Below are positions 8,101-16,566 of a stretch of DNA of 64,000 nucleotides, piece by piece. Numbering within the stretch: the stretch's first letter is position 1; each line of letters begins with the position of its first letter. Below the pieces are notes generated by a model. That model was not told where the DNA came from, searched no databases, and was given only the letters and a program-made list of their open reading frames with translations. The stretch lies in contig NZ_CP129107.1 of NCBI RefSeq assembly GCF_030406725.1, positions 2,460,501 through 2,524,500 of the forward strand. Direction: 5' to 3'. The stretch comes from Alteriqipengyuania flavescens. Lineage in GTDB: Bacteria > Pseudomonadota > Alphaproteobacteria > Sphingomonadales > Sphingomonadaceae. Position numbers and translations under genes: made by a program.

Positions 8101-9573
8101 ATGACGAACAACCATCCCTTTCATGACGAGAACGGCGACAGCCTGCACGAAGAGTGCGGCGTATTCGGCGTGATCGGAGCGGACGATGCGGCGGCCATCA
8201 CCGCGCTCGGCCTTCACGCACTGCAGCATCGCGGGCAGGAAGCGGTCGGCATCTGTTCGTACAACGGCAGCGAATTCACCGCGCGCCGCGGTCTCGGCCA
8301 CGTGGCGGCCAATTTTTCCACCGAGGAAGCGATTGCCGAACTGCCGGGCCACATGGCCGCCGGGCACGTACGCTATTCCACCACCGGCGGGTCCGGCCTG
8401 CGCAACGTGCAGCCGCTGTATGCGGAGCTTGCCAGCGGCGGTTTCGCGGTCAGCCACAACGGCAATATCTCGAACGCCATGACCTTGCGCCAGGAATTGG
8501 TGCAAAAGGGCGCGATCTTCCAGTCGACCAGCGACACCGAGGTGATCATCCACCTCGTCGCGACGAGCCGCTATCCCACCATGCTCGACCGCCTGATCGA
8601 TGCGCTCCGTCTGGTCGAAGGCGCCTATGCGCTGGTCGTGATGACCCCGCGCGGCATGGCTGCCTGCCGCGATCCGCTCGGCATCAGGCCGCTGGTCATG
8701 GGACGGATGGGCGACGCGGTGATCTTCGCCAGCGAGACCGTGGCGCTCGACGTCGTCGGCGCGGAATTCGAACGCGAGGTGGAGCCCGGCGAACTGCTCG
8801 AAATCGACTTCGACGGCACCATCCGCAGCCATCGTCCCTTCGGCAACCCCGCGCCGCGCCCCTGCATTTTCGAACACGTCTATTTCAGCCGCCCCGACAG
8901 CTATTTCGCCGGCCAGTCTGTCTACGAAGCACGCAAGGCCATCGGTGCCGAACTCGCGCGGGAAAAGCCGGTGGAGGCGGATATCGTCGTGCCCGTACCC
9001 GACAGCGGCGTCCCGGCTGCCATCGGCTACGCGCAGGAAAGCGGCGTTCCGTTCGAACTCGGCATCATCCGCTCCCACTATGTCGGGCGGACGTTCATCC
9101 AGCCTTCGGACAGCGCCCGCAACGCGGGGGTGAAGCGCAAGCACAACGCCAACCGCGTGCTGGTGGAAGGCAAGCGCGTGGTGCTGATTGACGACAGTAT
9201 CGTGCGCGGCACCACCAGCCTCAAGATCGTGCAGATGATGCGCGATGCAGGCGCGAAGGAAGTGCATTTCCGTGTCGCCAGCCCGCCGACCAACCACAGC
9301 TGTTTCTACGGCGTCGACACGCCCGAACGCTCCAAGCTACTCGCCGCACGGATGGATATCGACGCGATGTGCGAATTCATCCAGGCGGACAGTCTCGCCT
9401 TCGTGTCCATCGACGGGCTTTACCGCGCGGTTGGACGGAAGGGGCGCGACAGCGGCTGCCCGCAATATTGCGATGCGTGCTTTACCGGCGATTACCCCAC
9501 CAGCCTGACAGACCTCCAGCGAAAGCGTCACGCGGACGACCAACTCGGCCTGCCGATGGGCAAGGTGGCATGA
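8101..9573 (+). CDS. purF: Amidophosphoribosyltransferase
   Basis: First committed step of de novo purine synthesis: PRPP plus glutamine gives 5-phosphoribosylamine. The protein has 490 residues from ATG 8101. The class II glutamine amidotransferase nucleophile is Cys19 in EECGVFG, so a short propeptide is expected to be removed. The phosphoribosyltransferase PRPP loop is DDSIVRGTT (about 364-372). The C-terminal CPQYCDACFTG suggests the Fe-S-containing, B. subtilis-like subtype. An upstream TTG (8062) is a less likely start. It overlaps the downstream SDR gene by 4 bases (ATGA), which indicates translational coupling. Confidence 0.96.
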   Translation: MTNNHPFHDENGDSLHEECGVFGVIGADDAAAITALGLHALQHRGQEAVGICSYNGSEFTARRGLGHVAANFSTEEAIAELPGHMAAGHVRYSTTGGSGLRNVQPLYAELASGGFAVSHNGNISNAMTLRQELVQKGAIFQSTSDTEVIIHLVATSRYPTMLDRLIDALRLVEGAYALVVMTPRGMAACRDPLGIRPLVMGRMGDAVIFASETVALDVVGAEFEREVEPGELLEIDFDGTIRSHRPFGNPAPRPCIFEHVYFSRPDSYFAGQSVYEARKAIGAELAREKPVEADIVVPVPDSGVPAAIGYAQESGVPFELGIIRSHYVGRTFIQPSDSARNAGVKRKHNANRVLVEGKRVVLIDDSIVRGTTSLKIVQMMRDAGAKEVHFRVASPPTNHSCFYGVDTPERSKLLAARMDIDAMCEFIQADSLAFVSIDGLYRAVGRKGRDSGCPQYCDACFTGDYPTSLTDLQRKRHADDQLGLPMGKVA

Positions 9574-10283
9574 GCGACTCTCTGGCCGGGCAAACCGCGC
9601 TCGTCACCGGCGCGAGCAAGGGGATCGGCGCCGCCATCGCCCGCGAACTGGGCGCGCGCGGCGCGCACGTGATCCTGACTGCACGCAACGCCGCAGGGCT
9701 GGAAGAGGTCGAACAGGCCATTCACGACGCCGGCGGCAGCGCGACCATCGCGCCGCTCGACCTGTCCGAAAGCGATGGCGTCGCCCGCCTGGCTCAGGCC
9801 ATCGCCGGGCGTTGGGACACGCTCGATATCCTCGTGATTTGCGCAGCTTACCTGCCGAACCTGTCACCGGTTACCCAAATCGACGGCAAGGAATTCAGCA
9901 AGGCGATGACGGTCAATGTGCTCGCCACGCAAAGCCTGCTCGCCGCGTTCGATCCGATGCTGAAGCGCAGCGGCAACGCCCGTGTCGTCGGGCTGACCAG
10001 CAGTGTCGGGGAAACCCCGCGCGCCTATTGGAGCGCATACGGGGCCAGCAAGTCCGCATTCGACAATCTTCTCAGCGCCTATGGTGACGAAGTTGAGAAG
10101 ATTTCGAAGGTGCGGGTGGCAACGATCGACCCCGGCGCAACGCGCACGGAAATGCGCGCGCGCGCATATCCCGGCGAGGATCCGCAGACAGTAAAACCGC
10201 CGGAAACCGTGGCCGCCCACGTCGCGGATTTGCTGGAAAGCGATTTCGAGACCGGGCTGCGGCAAAGGGTTGATACGCCTTAA
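9570..10283 (+). CDS. Short-chain dehydrogenase/reductase
   Basis: A 237-residue NAD(P)-dependent oxidoreductase of the classical SDR family, substrate unknown. The N-terminal nucleotide-binding motif is TGASKGIG (about residues 13-20). The NNAG position reads CAAY, and the catalytic residues are Ser in LTSSVG with Tyr-x3-Lys in YGASK. The PG motif (DPGATRT) follows. It starts inside the purF stop codon (ATGA) and is thus co-translated with it. Such purF-SDR pairs are common in sphingomonads, but a purine-related role is not shown. Confidence 0.9.
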   Translation: MSDSLAGQTALVTGASKGIGAAIARELGARGAHVILTARNAAGLEEVEQAIHDAGGSATIAPLDLSESDGVARLAQAIAGRWDTLDILVICAAYLPNLSPVTQIDGKEFSKAMTVNVLATQSLLAAFDPMLKRSGNARVVGLTSSVGETPRAYWSAYGASKSAFDNLLSAYGDEVEKISKVRVATIDPGATRTEMRARAYPGEDPQTVKPPETVAAHVADLLESDFETGLRQRVDTP

Positions 10284-10390
10284 CCCTCTTGGGAAACCCC
10301 CGTGTAACGGCGGTAGCACGATATTAAGCACGGTTGCCGGATCGCCCGATCCTTTGTTGTTGTGGCAGCCGAAGCTTGAGGACGGCCGCC

Positions 10391-10735
10391 ATGATGACGA
10401 TCAGCTCCCCCGAACGTTACGAAATCGCCGCGCAGGAAGACCGCAGCGCGCCGCGCACGAAGCTCGCCATCCCTGCGCAGATGCGGGTCAGCGGCGGCCG
10501 CCGTTTCCAGACCGTGGTGCACGATTTGTCGCTGTCCGGTTTTTCCGCCACATCGATCAACCGGATGGAACCGGGATCGATGTGCTGGATGACACTGCCG
10601 GGCCTCGAATCGCTGGCGGCCGAAGTGATCTGGTGGGAAGGCAACCTCGTCGGCTGCGCGTTCCAGACGCTCCTCAACCCGATCGTCCACGACAACATCC
10701 TCGCCCGCTATCGCGGCGACGGCGCTGCCCGCTGA
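10391..10735 (+). CDS. PilZ domain protein (c-di-GMP receptor)
   Basis: A single-domain PilZ protein of 114 residues from ATG 10391 (a second ATG follows immediately). The two c-di-GMP contact motifs are intact: RxxxR as RSAPR (about residues 17-21) and DxSxxG as DLSLSG (about 45-50). It probably binds cyclic di-GMP and changes a partner's activity, e.g. in motility or polysaccharide production; the partner is not visible here. An upstream TTG (10334) gives a longer reading frame without ribosome site or homology. It is followed convergently by a serine hydrolase gene one base downstream. Confidence 0.88.
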   Translation: MMTISSPERYEIAAQEDRSAPRTKLAIPAQMRVSGGRRFQTVVHDLSLSGFSATSINRMEPGSMCWMTLPGLESLAAEVIWWEGNLVGCAFQTLLNPIVHDNILARYRGDGAAR

Positions 10736-11938
10736 TCACTCGTCGATGACGCTTGCCGCGATGCGGGCGACGAGTTCGCTGCGCTTGCGCGCAAGGTCGC
10801 CGCTGGTGGCGGTCGGCCAGTTGCCGACGATGGCGACGACTAGGTCGGCTTCCGGCACGATGGTGACCGACTGGCCAAAAATCCCCTGCGCGCCGAAGCT
10901 GCGTCCTTCGTAAGTCCACCACTGGTAGCCATAGCCGAAGCGATCGCCGTCAAGTTTCACCGACGCCGCCCCGGCTTCGGCGAACCAGCCATCGGGCACC
11001 ACGCCCTCCCCGCCTTCCAGCGCGAACTGGCCGAACCGTGCATAATCCTCGAGCGTCAGCGAAAGGCAACATCCGCCGATGTTGCGCCCGGACAGGTCGA
11101 CCATCCAGAACATCGGATCGGCGAAGCCTGCGGGCGCCGCGATCTTGTCATAGGCATAATCCGCCAACTTCCGCCCGGTGGCGTTCTCGACGATGATACC
11201 GAGCAGGTTGGTCTCGCCCGTCTTGTAGACGAACTTGCTGCCCGGAGGGGCCTCGCGCTCCAGCGTGCGCATGTAGGTGACGCTCTGGTCTTCCCCCGGA
11301 CGCGGCGGCGTGGCGAGCATGCGGGCGACATCGCTGTCGGGATCGGTGTAGTTTTCGTTCCACTTCACGCCGGACGTCATCGTGGCGACCTGGCGCACGG
11401 TGACGGGATCGTAGACGCTGCCGGCAAGCGCCGGCACGTATTTCGTGACCGGGTCGTCGAGGCTGTCGATCGCCCCGTCGGCAATGGCCGCGCCGAGCAA
11501 GGTCGAGGTGAAGCTCTTGGCGACGGAGAAGCTGGTCCAGCGGGTTTGCCGATCGAAGTCGTCGGACCGGCTGGCGTAGCGGACGTTGTTGTCCTTCACG
11601 ACCATGATGCCGACCGCGCCGCTCTCACGCATATATGCCGCAATAGCATCCGAGACTTCGCGCGGCAGCCCGTCGCCCGGAAGGAAGCGGTGGGGCTGCG
11701 GCGCGGGAGATACCTCCAACCCGGCGAAATAGTCTTCCATATGGGAGAAACGGTCGCGCCTCGTGGCCTCGTCCCAGAACAGCACCTGCTGTTCGGCTAT
11801 CGGGATTTCCTGCGACGGCTGGGTCAGCCGGACCGGCGCCGCATCTTGCGGAGGAAGGCACGCGGCACCGATACCGCCACAGGGCATGGTGCACCCCGCC
11901 AAAGCTGCCGTTGCCAGCAAAGCCGCCCATGCCCTCAT
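10736..11938 (-). CDS. Serine hydrolase lipoprotein, class C beta-lactamase-like
   Basis: A 400-residue exported lipoprotein of the beta-lactamase/penicillin-binding serine hydrolase family (esterase, peptidase or amidase; substrate unknown). The lipobox LAGC places the acylated Cys at 16. The catalytic SxxK is SVAK at about 138-141. The later YxT/N-like motif is in VYKTGETNLLG. It lies 4 bases downstream of the cyclopropane fatty acid synthase gene on the same strand, suggesting an operon and possibly an envelope-lipid context. A beta-lactamase role is not supported, since family members are mostly not antibiotic-degrading. Confidence 0.85.
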   Translation of the reverse strand: MRAWAALLATAALAGCTMPCGGIGAACLPPQDAAPVRLTQPSQEIPIAEQQVLFWDEATRRDRFSHMEDYFAGLEVSPAPQPHRFLPGDGLPREVSDAIAAYMRESGAVGIMVVKDNNVRYASRSDDFDRQTRWTSFSVAKSFTSTLLGAAIADGAIDSLDDPVTKYVPALAGSVYDPVTVRQVATMTSGVKWNENYTDPDSDVARMLATPPRPGEDQSVTYMRTLEREAPPGSKFVYKTGETNLLGIIVENATGRKLADYAYDKIAAPAGFADPMFWMVDLSGRNIGGCCLSLTLEDYARFGQFALEGGEGVVPDGWFAEAGAASVKLDGDRFGYGYQWWTYEGRSFGAQGIFGQSVTIVPEADLVVAIVGNWPTATSGDLARKRSELVARIAASVIDE

Positions 11939-11942
11939 CGCT

Positions 11943-13199
11943 CTACTCCTCCTTGACCAGCGTCACCTGTGCCACAAAAATGCTGCCGCCGCGAAACCCG
12001 CCTTCGCAATACATCAGGTAGAAGCGCCACAGGCGGGCGAAACGCTCGTCGAACCCTTCCGGGATTCGCCCTTCCTTCCACGCAGCTTCGAAATTGGCGC
12101 GCCAGATGGCCAGCGTTTCGGCGTAGTCGAGCGAGAATTCCTCGCGATCCTGCCATGCCAGGCCGTGTTCCGCGGCAAGCTGCCGGAACTCGCTTTCGCG
12201 CACCAGCATGCCGCCGGGAAATATATAGGCCTGGATGAAATCGGCGCTGGCGGCATAGGCATCGAACAGGTCATCCTGCATGGCGATATACTGGATCGCG
12301 GCGCGTCCGCCCGGTTTTAGGTTGCGGGCGATGCACGCGAACCATTCGGGCCAGAACTCGCGCCCTACGGCCTCCACCATCTCGACACTGACGATGCCGT
12401 CGAACTGGCCGGCGACATCGCGGTAATCCTGCTTGCGAAAGTCGATCGACCCGTCGCGGTGCGCCCGCGCATAGGCGAGCTGTTCGTCCGACAGGCTGAT
12501 CGCCGTGACCGAGCAGCCGCGCTCGCTCAGCGTCTGGGCCATCGCGCCCCACCCGCAGCCGATCTCCAGGACCGATCTGGCGCCGCCGACCCGCTCCGCC
12601 AAGCGCGCCATCTTGCGTTCCTGCCCCAGCGCCAGACGTCCGGATCCGCGCATCTCCACCGTGTCGAACAGGGCGGAAGAATAGCTCATCGTCCGGTCGA
12701 GCCACGCGGCGTAGAACGCGTTGCCGAGATCGTAATGCGCATGGATGTTTTTCGCCGATCCGCCGCGCGTATTGCGGTTCAACCAGTGGAGCGCGCGCGC
12801 CGCCGCCCTCCAGGGTCCCTTGGCCCGCCCGGCATCGCCCAGCGTCCGCGCGTTGGCACCGAAATGGGCGAACACGGAAACCTCGTCCGGGCTGCTCCAC
12901 TCGCCCGCTTCCCACGCCTGGTACCACCCTTGGGAGCCTGCCGTGGCAAGGCGCAGCAGCCCGCGCCAGTCGTGCAGTGTCAGTTCACAGTCGATTCCCG
13001 GACCGCGCCCGCCCAGCACCCGCGTAGCGCCGTCGGGCAAGGTCGCGTGCATGGAGCCCGCCTCGATCCCCGCGTCGATCCGGTCGACGAGCCGGGCAAG
13101 CCCGCCCGACCACGCGCGGGCGACAAGGCCCGGTTTGCTGGCAACGGGCCGGACCGCGCCGAGCAACCGGGCGCTTCCTTCTGGGGTTTCGGCGTTCAT
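11943..13199 (-). CDS. cfa: Cyclopropane-fatty-acyl-phospholipid synthase family protein
   Basis: SAM-dependent methyltransferase that adds a methylene bridge to unsaturated acyl chains of membrane phospholipids. The protein has 418 residues from ATG 13199, since upstream sequence overlaps the next gene and is unconserved. The N-terminal SCP2-like lipid-binding region is followed by HYDLGNAFY (about 155-163) and the SAM motif EIGCGWG (about 212-218). YSxALF, SVEMVEAVG and FIFPGG-like (IFPGGML) signatures are present. It probably forms an operon with the downstream serine hydrolase. Confidence 0.92.
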   Translation of the reverse strand: MNAETPEGSARLLGAVRPVASKPGLVARAWSGGLARLVDRIDAGIEAGSMHATLPDGATRVLGGRGPGIDCELTLHDWRGLLRLATAGSQGWYQAWEAGEWSSPDEVSVFAHFGANARTLGDAGRAKGPWRAAARALHWLNRNTRGGSAKNIHAHYDLGNAFYAAWLDRTMSYSSALFDTVEMRGSGRLALGQERKMARLAERVGGARSVLEIGCGWGAMAQTLSERGCSVTAISLSDEQLAYARAHRDGSIDFRKQDYRDVAGQFDGIVSVEMVEAVGREFWPEWFACIARNLKPGGRAAIQYIAMQDDLFDAYAASADFIQAYIFPGGMLVRESEFRQLAAEHGLAWQDREEFSLDYAETLAIWRANFEAAWKEGRIPEGFDERFARLWRFYLMYCEGGFRGGSIFVAQVTLVKEE

Positions 13200-13260
13200 A
13201 CGCGGCGGCTTATGGCGGCGCGGCGGGGAACGGACAAGCGGCGGCGCGGCATTGGCGCCC

Positions 13261-13992
13261 TCAATCCACGATCCGCTCGCCTTTCCAGTCGAATACGCTG
13301 CCGCTATCGCCTGGGCCAAGCTTGCCAAGAACATCGAGCAGGTGCCCTGCGCTCCGCTCTGGCGAGAACAGCTGCTCGTCCGGCACGTTGCCCTGGTATG
13401 GCTGCGACAGGGAGGTGTCGACGGTGCCCGGGTGCAGGCCGACGACCACCGCTTCGGGCCGCGTCCGACCCAGCTCGATGGCGAAATTGCGGATCAGCAT
13501 ATTGAGCGCGGCCTTGCTTGCGCGATAGCTGTGCCAACCGCCGATCCGGTTGTCGCCGATGGAGCCGACCCGGGCGGAAAGAGCGGCAAAGACGTGGCGC
13601 CCCTGCCGCGGGAAAGTGGGCAAGACATGCTTGGCGATCAATGCGGGTCCGATGGTGTTGAGGGCGAATGCTGTCGCCATAACGTCGGGCTCCACAGCGC
13701 GCAGCGACTTTTCCGGTCCCCGGCCGCCGGAAAGCGTCAGCACGCCGGTTGCCGCAATAACCAGCTCGGGCGGTTTGGCAAATTCGCGCACGGCCCTTTC
13801 GATCGAAGCCTCGTCGAGCAGATCGAAAGTGAATGGGCGTATACGCGCGTCGCTCGTTTCAGGATGAGCCCTGCCGCCCGCATGAACGCGCTCTGTACCG
13901 GCATCGAGCAGCACGTCGACAAGGGCGCGCCCGATGCCTCCGGTCGCGACGAAGACCGCTGCGCTGCGGAACCCCTTTCCTACATCTGCCAT
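13261..13992 (-). CDS. SDR family oxidoreductase (C-factor-like)
   Basis: A 243-residue short-chain dehydrogenase. The nucleotide loop ATGGIGRAL (about residues 16-24) is close to the C-factor type of SDR (TGxxxGxG variant without an initial TGA). The catalytic Ser is in LSARVGSIGDN and YxxxK is YRASK (about 150-154). HPGTVDT follows. It lies upstream of and in the same direction as the cfa gene (61-base gap), so it may start that transcription unit. The substrate is unknown. Confidence 0.85.
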   Translation of the reverse strand: MADVGKGFRSAAVFVATGGIGRALVDVLLDAGTERVHAGGRAHPETSDARIRPFTFDLLDEASIERAVREFAKPPELVIAATGVLTLSGGRGPEKSLRAVEPDVMATAFALNTIGPALIAKHVLPTFPRQGRHVFAALSARVGSIGDNRIGGWHSYRASKAALNMLIRNFAIELGRTRPEAVVVGLHPGTVDTSLSQPYQGNVPDEQLFSPERSAGHLLDVLGKLGPGDSGSVFDWKGERIVD

Positions 13993-14079
13993 GATCTCCT
14001 AGACCCCTCGCATGGCTACCCGGTTCTCTCTCTCGTCCGCACAATTCGGCCAAAAACCCGGTCCGGGACTTTTTCCTCC

Positions 14080-14093
14080 TGGAACGTGTTCCA
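14080..14093. promoter_or_regulatory. Dyad TGGAAC-GT-GTTCCA with extra GTTCCA copy
   Basis: A near-perfect palindrome 107 bases upstream of the sdhB start and 87 bases upstream of the divergent SDR. A second GTGTTCCAT half-site directly follows, giving a tandem repeat. This geometry suggests a dimeric regulator site. It is not an SOS box, because the GTTC copies are 5 bases apart, not 7. Confidence 0.4.
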
Positions 14094-14141
14094 TGTGTTC
14101 CATCGCGTTGGAATGGCCTGCCGACAGGCTCGCCTCCAGCC

Positions 14142-14169
14142 TTGCTTCATACTTCGCAATCGCTAGATA
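14142..14169 (+). promoter_or_regulatory. Possible promoter for sdhB
   Basis: TTGCTT (14142-14147) and TAGATA (14164-14169) are spaced by 16 bases and end 30 bases before the sdhB ATG. The match to consensus is moderate; this is an inference only. Confidence 0.3.
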
Positions 14170-14199
14170 GGGCGCGTAGCGAAACAGGACCGGTCGACC

Positions 14200-14982
14200 A
14201 TGGCAACCTTCACCCTTCCGAAGAACAGCAAGATCCGCAAGGACGGCAAGACCCATGCCGCGTCCGGCGGTGGCCGGGTGAAGAAATTCAAGATCTATCG
14301 TTACGATCCCGATAGCGGCGAAAATCCGCGCTACGACACCTTCGAGATCAACCTCGACGAATGCGGGCCGATGGTCCTCGACGCGCTGTTCAAGATCAAG
14401 AACGAGATTGATCCGACCCTGACTTTCCGCCGTTCGTGCCGCGAGGGGATCTGCGGGTCCTGCGCCATGAACATGAACGGCAAGAACGGCCTCGCCTGCA
14501 CCAGCGCGATCGAGGATGTGAAGGGCGAGCTGCGCATCACCCCGCTGCCGCACATGGATGTGATCAAGGACCTGGTGCCCGATTTTACGCATTTTTACGC
14601 CCAGTACGCCAGCATCCGCCCCTGGCTGCAGACGGTCAGCCCCACGCCTTCCGGCAAGGAACGGCTGCAGTCGCCCGAACAGCGCGAGCAGCTGGACGGC
14701 CTGTACGAATGCATCCTGTGCGCGTGCTGCTCCACCGCGTGCCCCAGCTACTGGTGGAATTCCGACAAGTTCCTCGGCCCGGCAATCCTGCTGCAGGCCT
14801 ACCGCTGGCTCGCCGATAGCCGCGACGAAATGACGGGCGAACGGCTTGACGATCTGGAAGACCCGTTCCGCCTGTACCGCTGCCACACGATCATGAACTG
14901 CGCGAACGTGTGCCCGAAGGGCCTCAGCCCGGCCAAGGCGATCGCCGAAACCAAGAAGATGATGGCCGAACGGCAAATCTGA
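14200..14982 (+). CDS. sdhB: Succinate dehydrogenase iron-sulfur subunit
   Basis: Carries electrons from SdhA-FAD to ubiquinone in complex II of the respiratory chain, on the inner face of the cytoplasmic membrane. The protein has 260 residues. The 2Fe-2S ligands are in [10 protein letters not shown] and the downstream Cys of GLAC. The 4Fe-4S and 3Fe-4S ligands are in [12 protein letters not shown] and [14 protein letters not shown]. It is the first gene of a plus-strand run with a thioesterase and zapE. sdhC, sdhD and sdhA are not upstream, which is unusual for an operon that is normally sdhCDAB. They must be elsewhere. Confidence 0.97.
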   Translation: MATFTLPKNSKIRKDGKTHAASGGGRVKKFKIYRYDPDSGENPRYDTFEINLDECGPMVLDALFKIKNEIDPTLTFRRSCREGICGSCAMNMNGKNGLACTSAIEDVKGELRITPLPHMDVIKDLVPDFTHFYAQYASIRPWLQTVSPTPSGKERLQSPEQREQLDGLYECILCACCSTACPSYWWNSDKFLGPAILLQAYRWLADSRDEMTGERLDDLEDPFRLYRCHTIMNCANVCPKGLSPAKAIAETKKMMAERQI

Positions 14983-14984
14983 CC

Positions 14985-15443
14985 TTGGCATTCGATCACC
15001 TGCCGTTCGATTACGAGCCGATCCCGGGCGAGGACGGCTGGCGCGGCTGGAATCTGCAAGACAAAACCCGCTATAACGCGGCGGTGCTCGGCGAAATGCG
15101 TGTTCGGCGCGAAGGAAATTTCTGTCGCCTGCGCATGTACCCGGAGCGACGCCACACCAATCTGCAGGACGTGGTCCACGGTGCGACCACGCTCGGCCTG
15201 ATCGACATCGCCTTGTTCGCCGCCATGCACGTCCTTGGCAAAGGCGAGGCGGGGCCTTCGGTCACGCTGGAGCTTTCCACGCAGTTCGTGGGCGCCGGCG
15301 ACCCGGAGCGGCCGCTCGACGCGGTGACGGAGATCGTTCGTGAAACCGGCCGCCTCGCCTTCTGTCGCGGGCAAGTGGTGCAGGACGATGATGTCGTCGC
15401 CAGCTTCAGCGGTATCATCCGCAAGATGAATTCGCGCAAATGA
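14985..15443 (+). CDS. PaaI-type hotdog-fold thioesterase
   Basis: A 152-residue hotdog-fold protein, likely an acyl-CoA thioesterase of the PaaI group. The characteristic pattern is HTNLQDVVHGATTLGLIDIAL (split about residues 58-78), with the His/Asn and HG-x-x-x-x-x-x-D residues typical of the family. The start is TTG 14985, three bases after the sdhB stop. An alternative ATG at 14910 lies inside sdhB and gives a longer, unconserved N-terminus. It overlaps zapE by 4 bases (ATGA). The physiological substrate is unknown. Confidence 0.82.
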   Translation: MAFDHLPFDYEPIPGEDGWRGWNLQDKTRYNAAVLGEMRVRREGNFCRLRMYPERRHTNLQDVVHGATTLGLIDIALFAAMHVLGKGEAGPSVTLELSTQFVGAGDPERPLDAVTEIVRETGRLAFCRGQVVQDDDVVASFSGIIRKMNSRK

Positions 15444-16558
15444 CGGGGATACTGGTGCGATACGATGCGCTGGTCGGCGCAGGCGAGTTGCGCGCCGATC
15501 CCGACCAGCGCGGCGCGGCCGAGAGGCTGGATGAGTTGCAAGGCGAACTCGAGGCGACCTCGCGCAAGCGCGGCTTCATAGGCAAGCTGTTCGGCGGCGA
15601 TGCGCCGGCCCGGCCACGCGGTGTCTACATGTGGGGTGGCGTCGGGCGCGGCAAGTCCATGCTGATGGACCTGTTTGTCGAAACGCTCGACATCGAACGC
15701 AAGCGCCGCGTGCACTTCCACGCCTTCATGCTGGAAGTCGACCAGCTGATCCGCGAAGAGCGCAAGCGGGAAAGCGGCGATCCCATCGCCCCGGTGGCGG
15801 CGAAGCTGGCACAGGATGTCCGCCTGCTCGCCTTCGACGAGATGGTGGTGAACAACACCGCCGACGCAGCGATCATGAGCCGGCTGTTCACCGCCCTGAT
15901 CCGCGACGAGAACGTCGTCGTCGTCACCACCAGCAACAGGCCGCCGCGCGACCTCTACAAGGACGGGCTCAACCGTTCGCTGTTCCTGCCGTTCATCGAT
16001 CTGGTCCAGGCCGAGCTCGACGTCGTCCCGCTCAACGGACCGGTCGACTACCGGCTGGAGCGGCTGGGCGGACTCGACAGCTGGCACACACCCCTCGGCG
16101 AGGAAGCGACTGCCCAAGTGCGCGAGGCATTCTTCCGCCTGACCGACTACGCCCCCGAAGATGCCGAGAACGTACCGTCGGGCGAGATCGACCTCGGCGG
16201 CGGCAGAACGCTGTTCGTGCCGAAGGCCTTCAAGGGCGTCGGCGTCTTCAGTTTCAAGCGGCTGTGCGGCGAAAACCGCGGCGCGGCGGATTATCTCGCC
16301 CTCGCCCACGCATTCCACACGGTCATCGTGGTCGGGATTCCCGAGATGGGCCCGGGCAACCGGAACGAGGCGATTCGCTTCACCAAGCTTGTCGACGCAC
16401 TGTACGAAAACCGGGTGAAGCTGTTCGCCACGGCACAGACCGAGCCGGAAGACCTGTACACGGCTGGCGACGGCGCGTTCGAATTCGACCGCACCGTCAG
16501 CCGGCTAAAGGAAATGCAGAGCGAAGACTACATGGCCGCTGGCCACGGCGCGCAGTAG
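15440..16558 (+). CDS. zapE: ZapE/AFG1-family AAA ATPase
   Basis: Cell-division-associated ATPase related to mitochondrial AFG1/LACE1. It is 372 residues long, a typical family length. Walker A is GGVGRGKS (about residues 66-73) after a conserved YMWG, and Walker B is LLAFDEMVV (about 130-138). Sensor-like TTSNRPPRDLY and the C-terminal FVPK/FKRLCG region are also present. The start ATG overlaps the thioesterase stop. In E. coli ZapE associates with the Z-ring under stress; that role is transferred by family, not shown here. Confidence 0.93.
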   Translation: MTGILVRYDALVGAGELRADPDQRGAAERLDELQGELEATSRKRGFIGKLFGGDAPARPRGVYMWGGVGRGKSMLMDLFVETLDIERKRRVHFHAFMLEVDQLIREERKRESGDPIAPVAAKLAQDVRLLAFDEMVVNNTADAAIMSRLFTALIRDENVVVVTTSNRPPRDLYKDGLNRSLFLPFIDLVQAELDVVPLNGPVDYRLERLGGLDSWHTPLGEEATAQVREAFFRLTDYAPEDAENVPSGEIDLGGGRTLFVPKAFKGVGVFSFKRLCGENRGAADYLALAHAFHTVIVVGIPEMGPGNRNEAIRFTKLVDALYENRVKLFATAQTEPEDLYTAGDGAFEFDRTVSRLKEMQSEDYMAAGHGAQ

Positions 16559-16566
16559 GACGCGGA

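Noticed and set aside
14080-14110. Possible SOS box upstream of sdhB
   Set aside because: The two GTTC copies are separated by 5 bases, not 7; no second pair at the right spacing was found.
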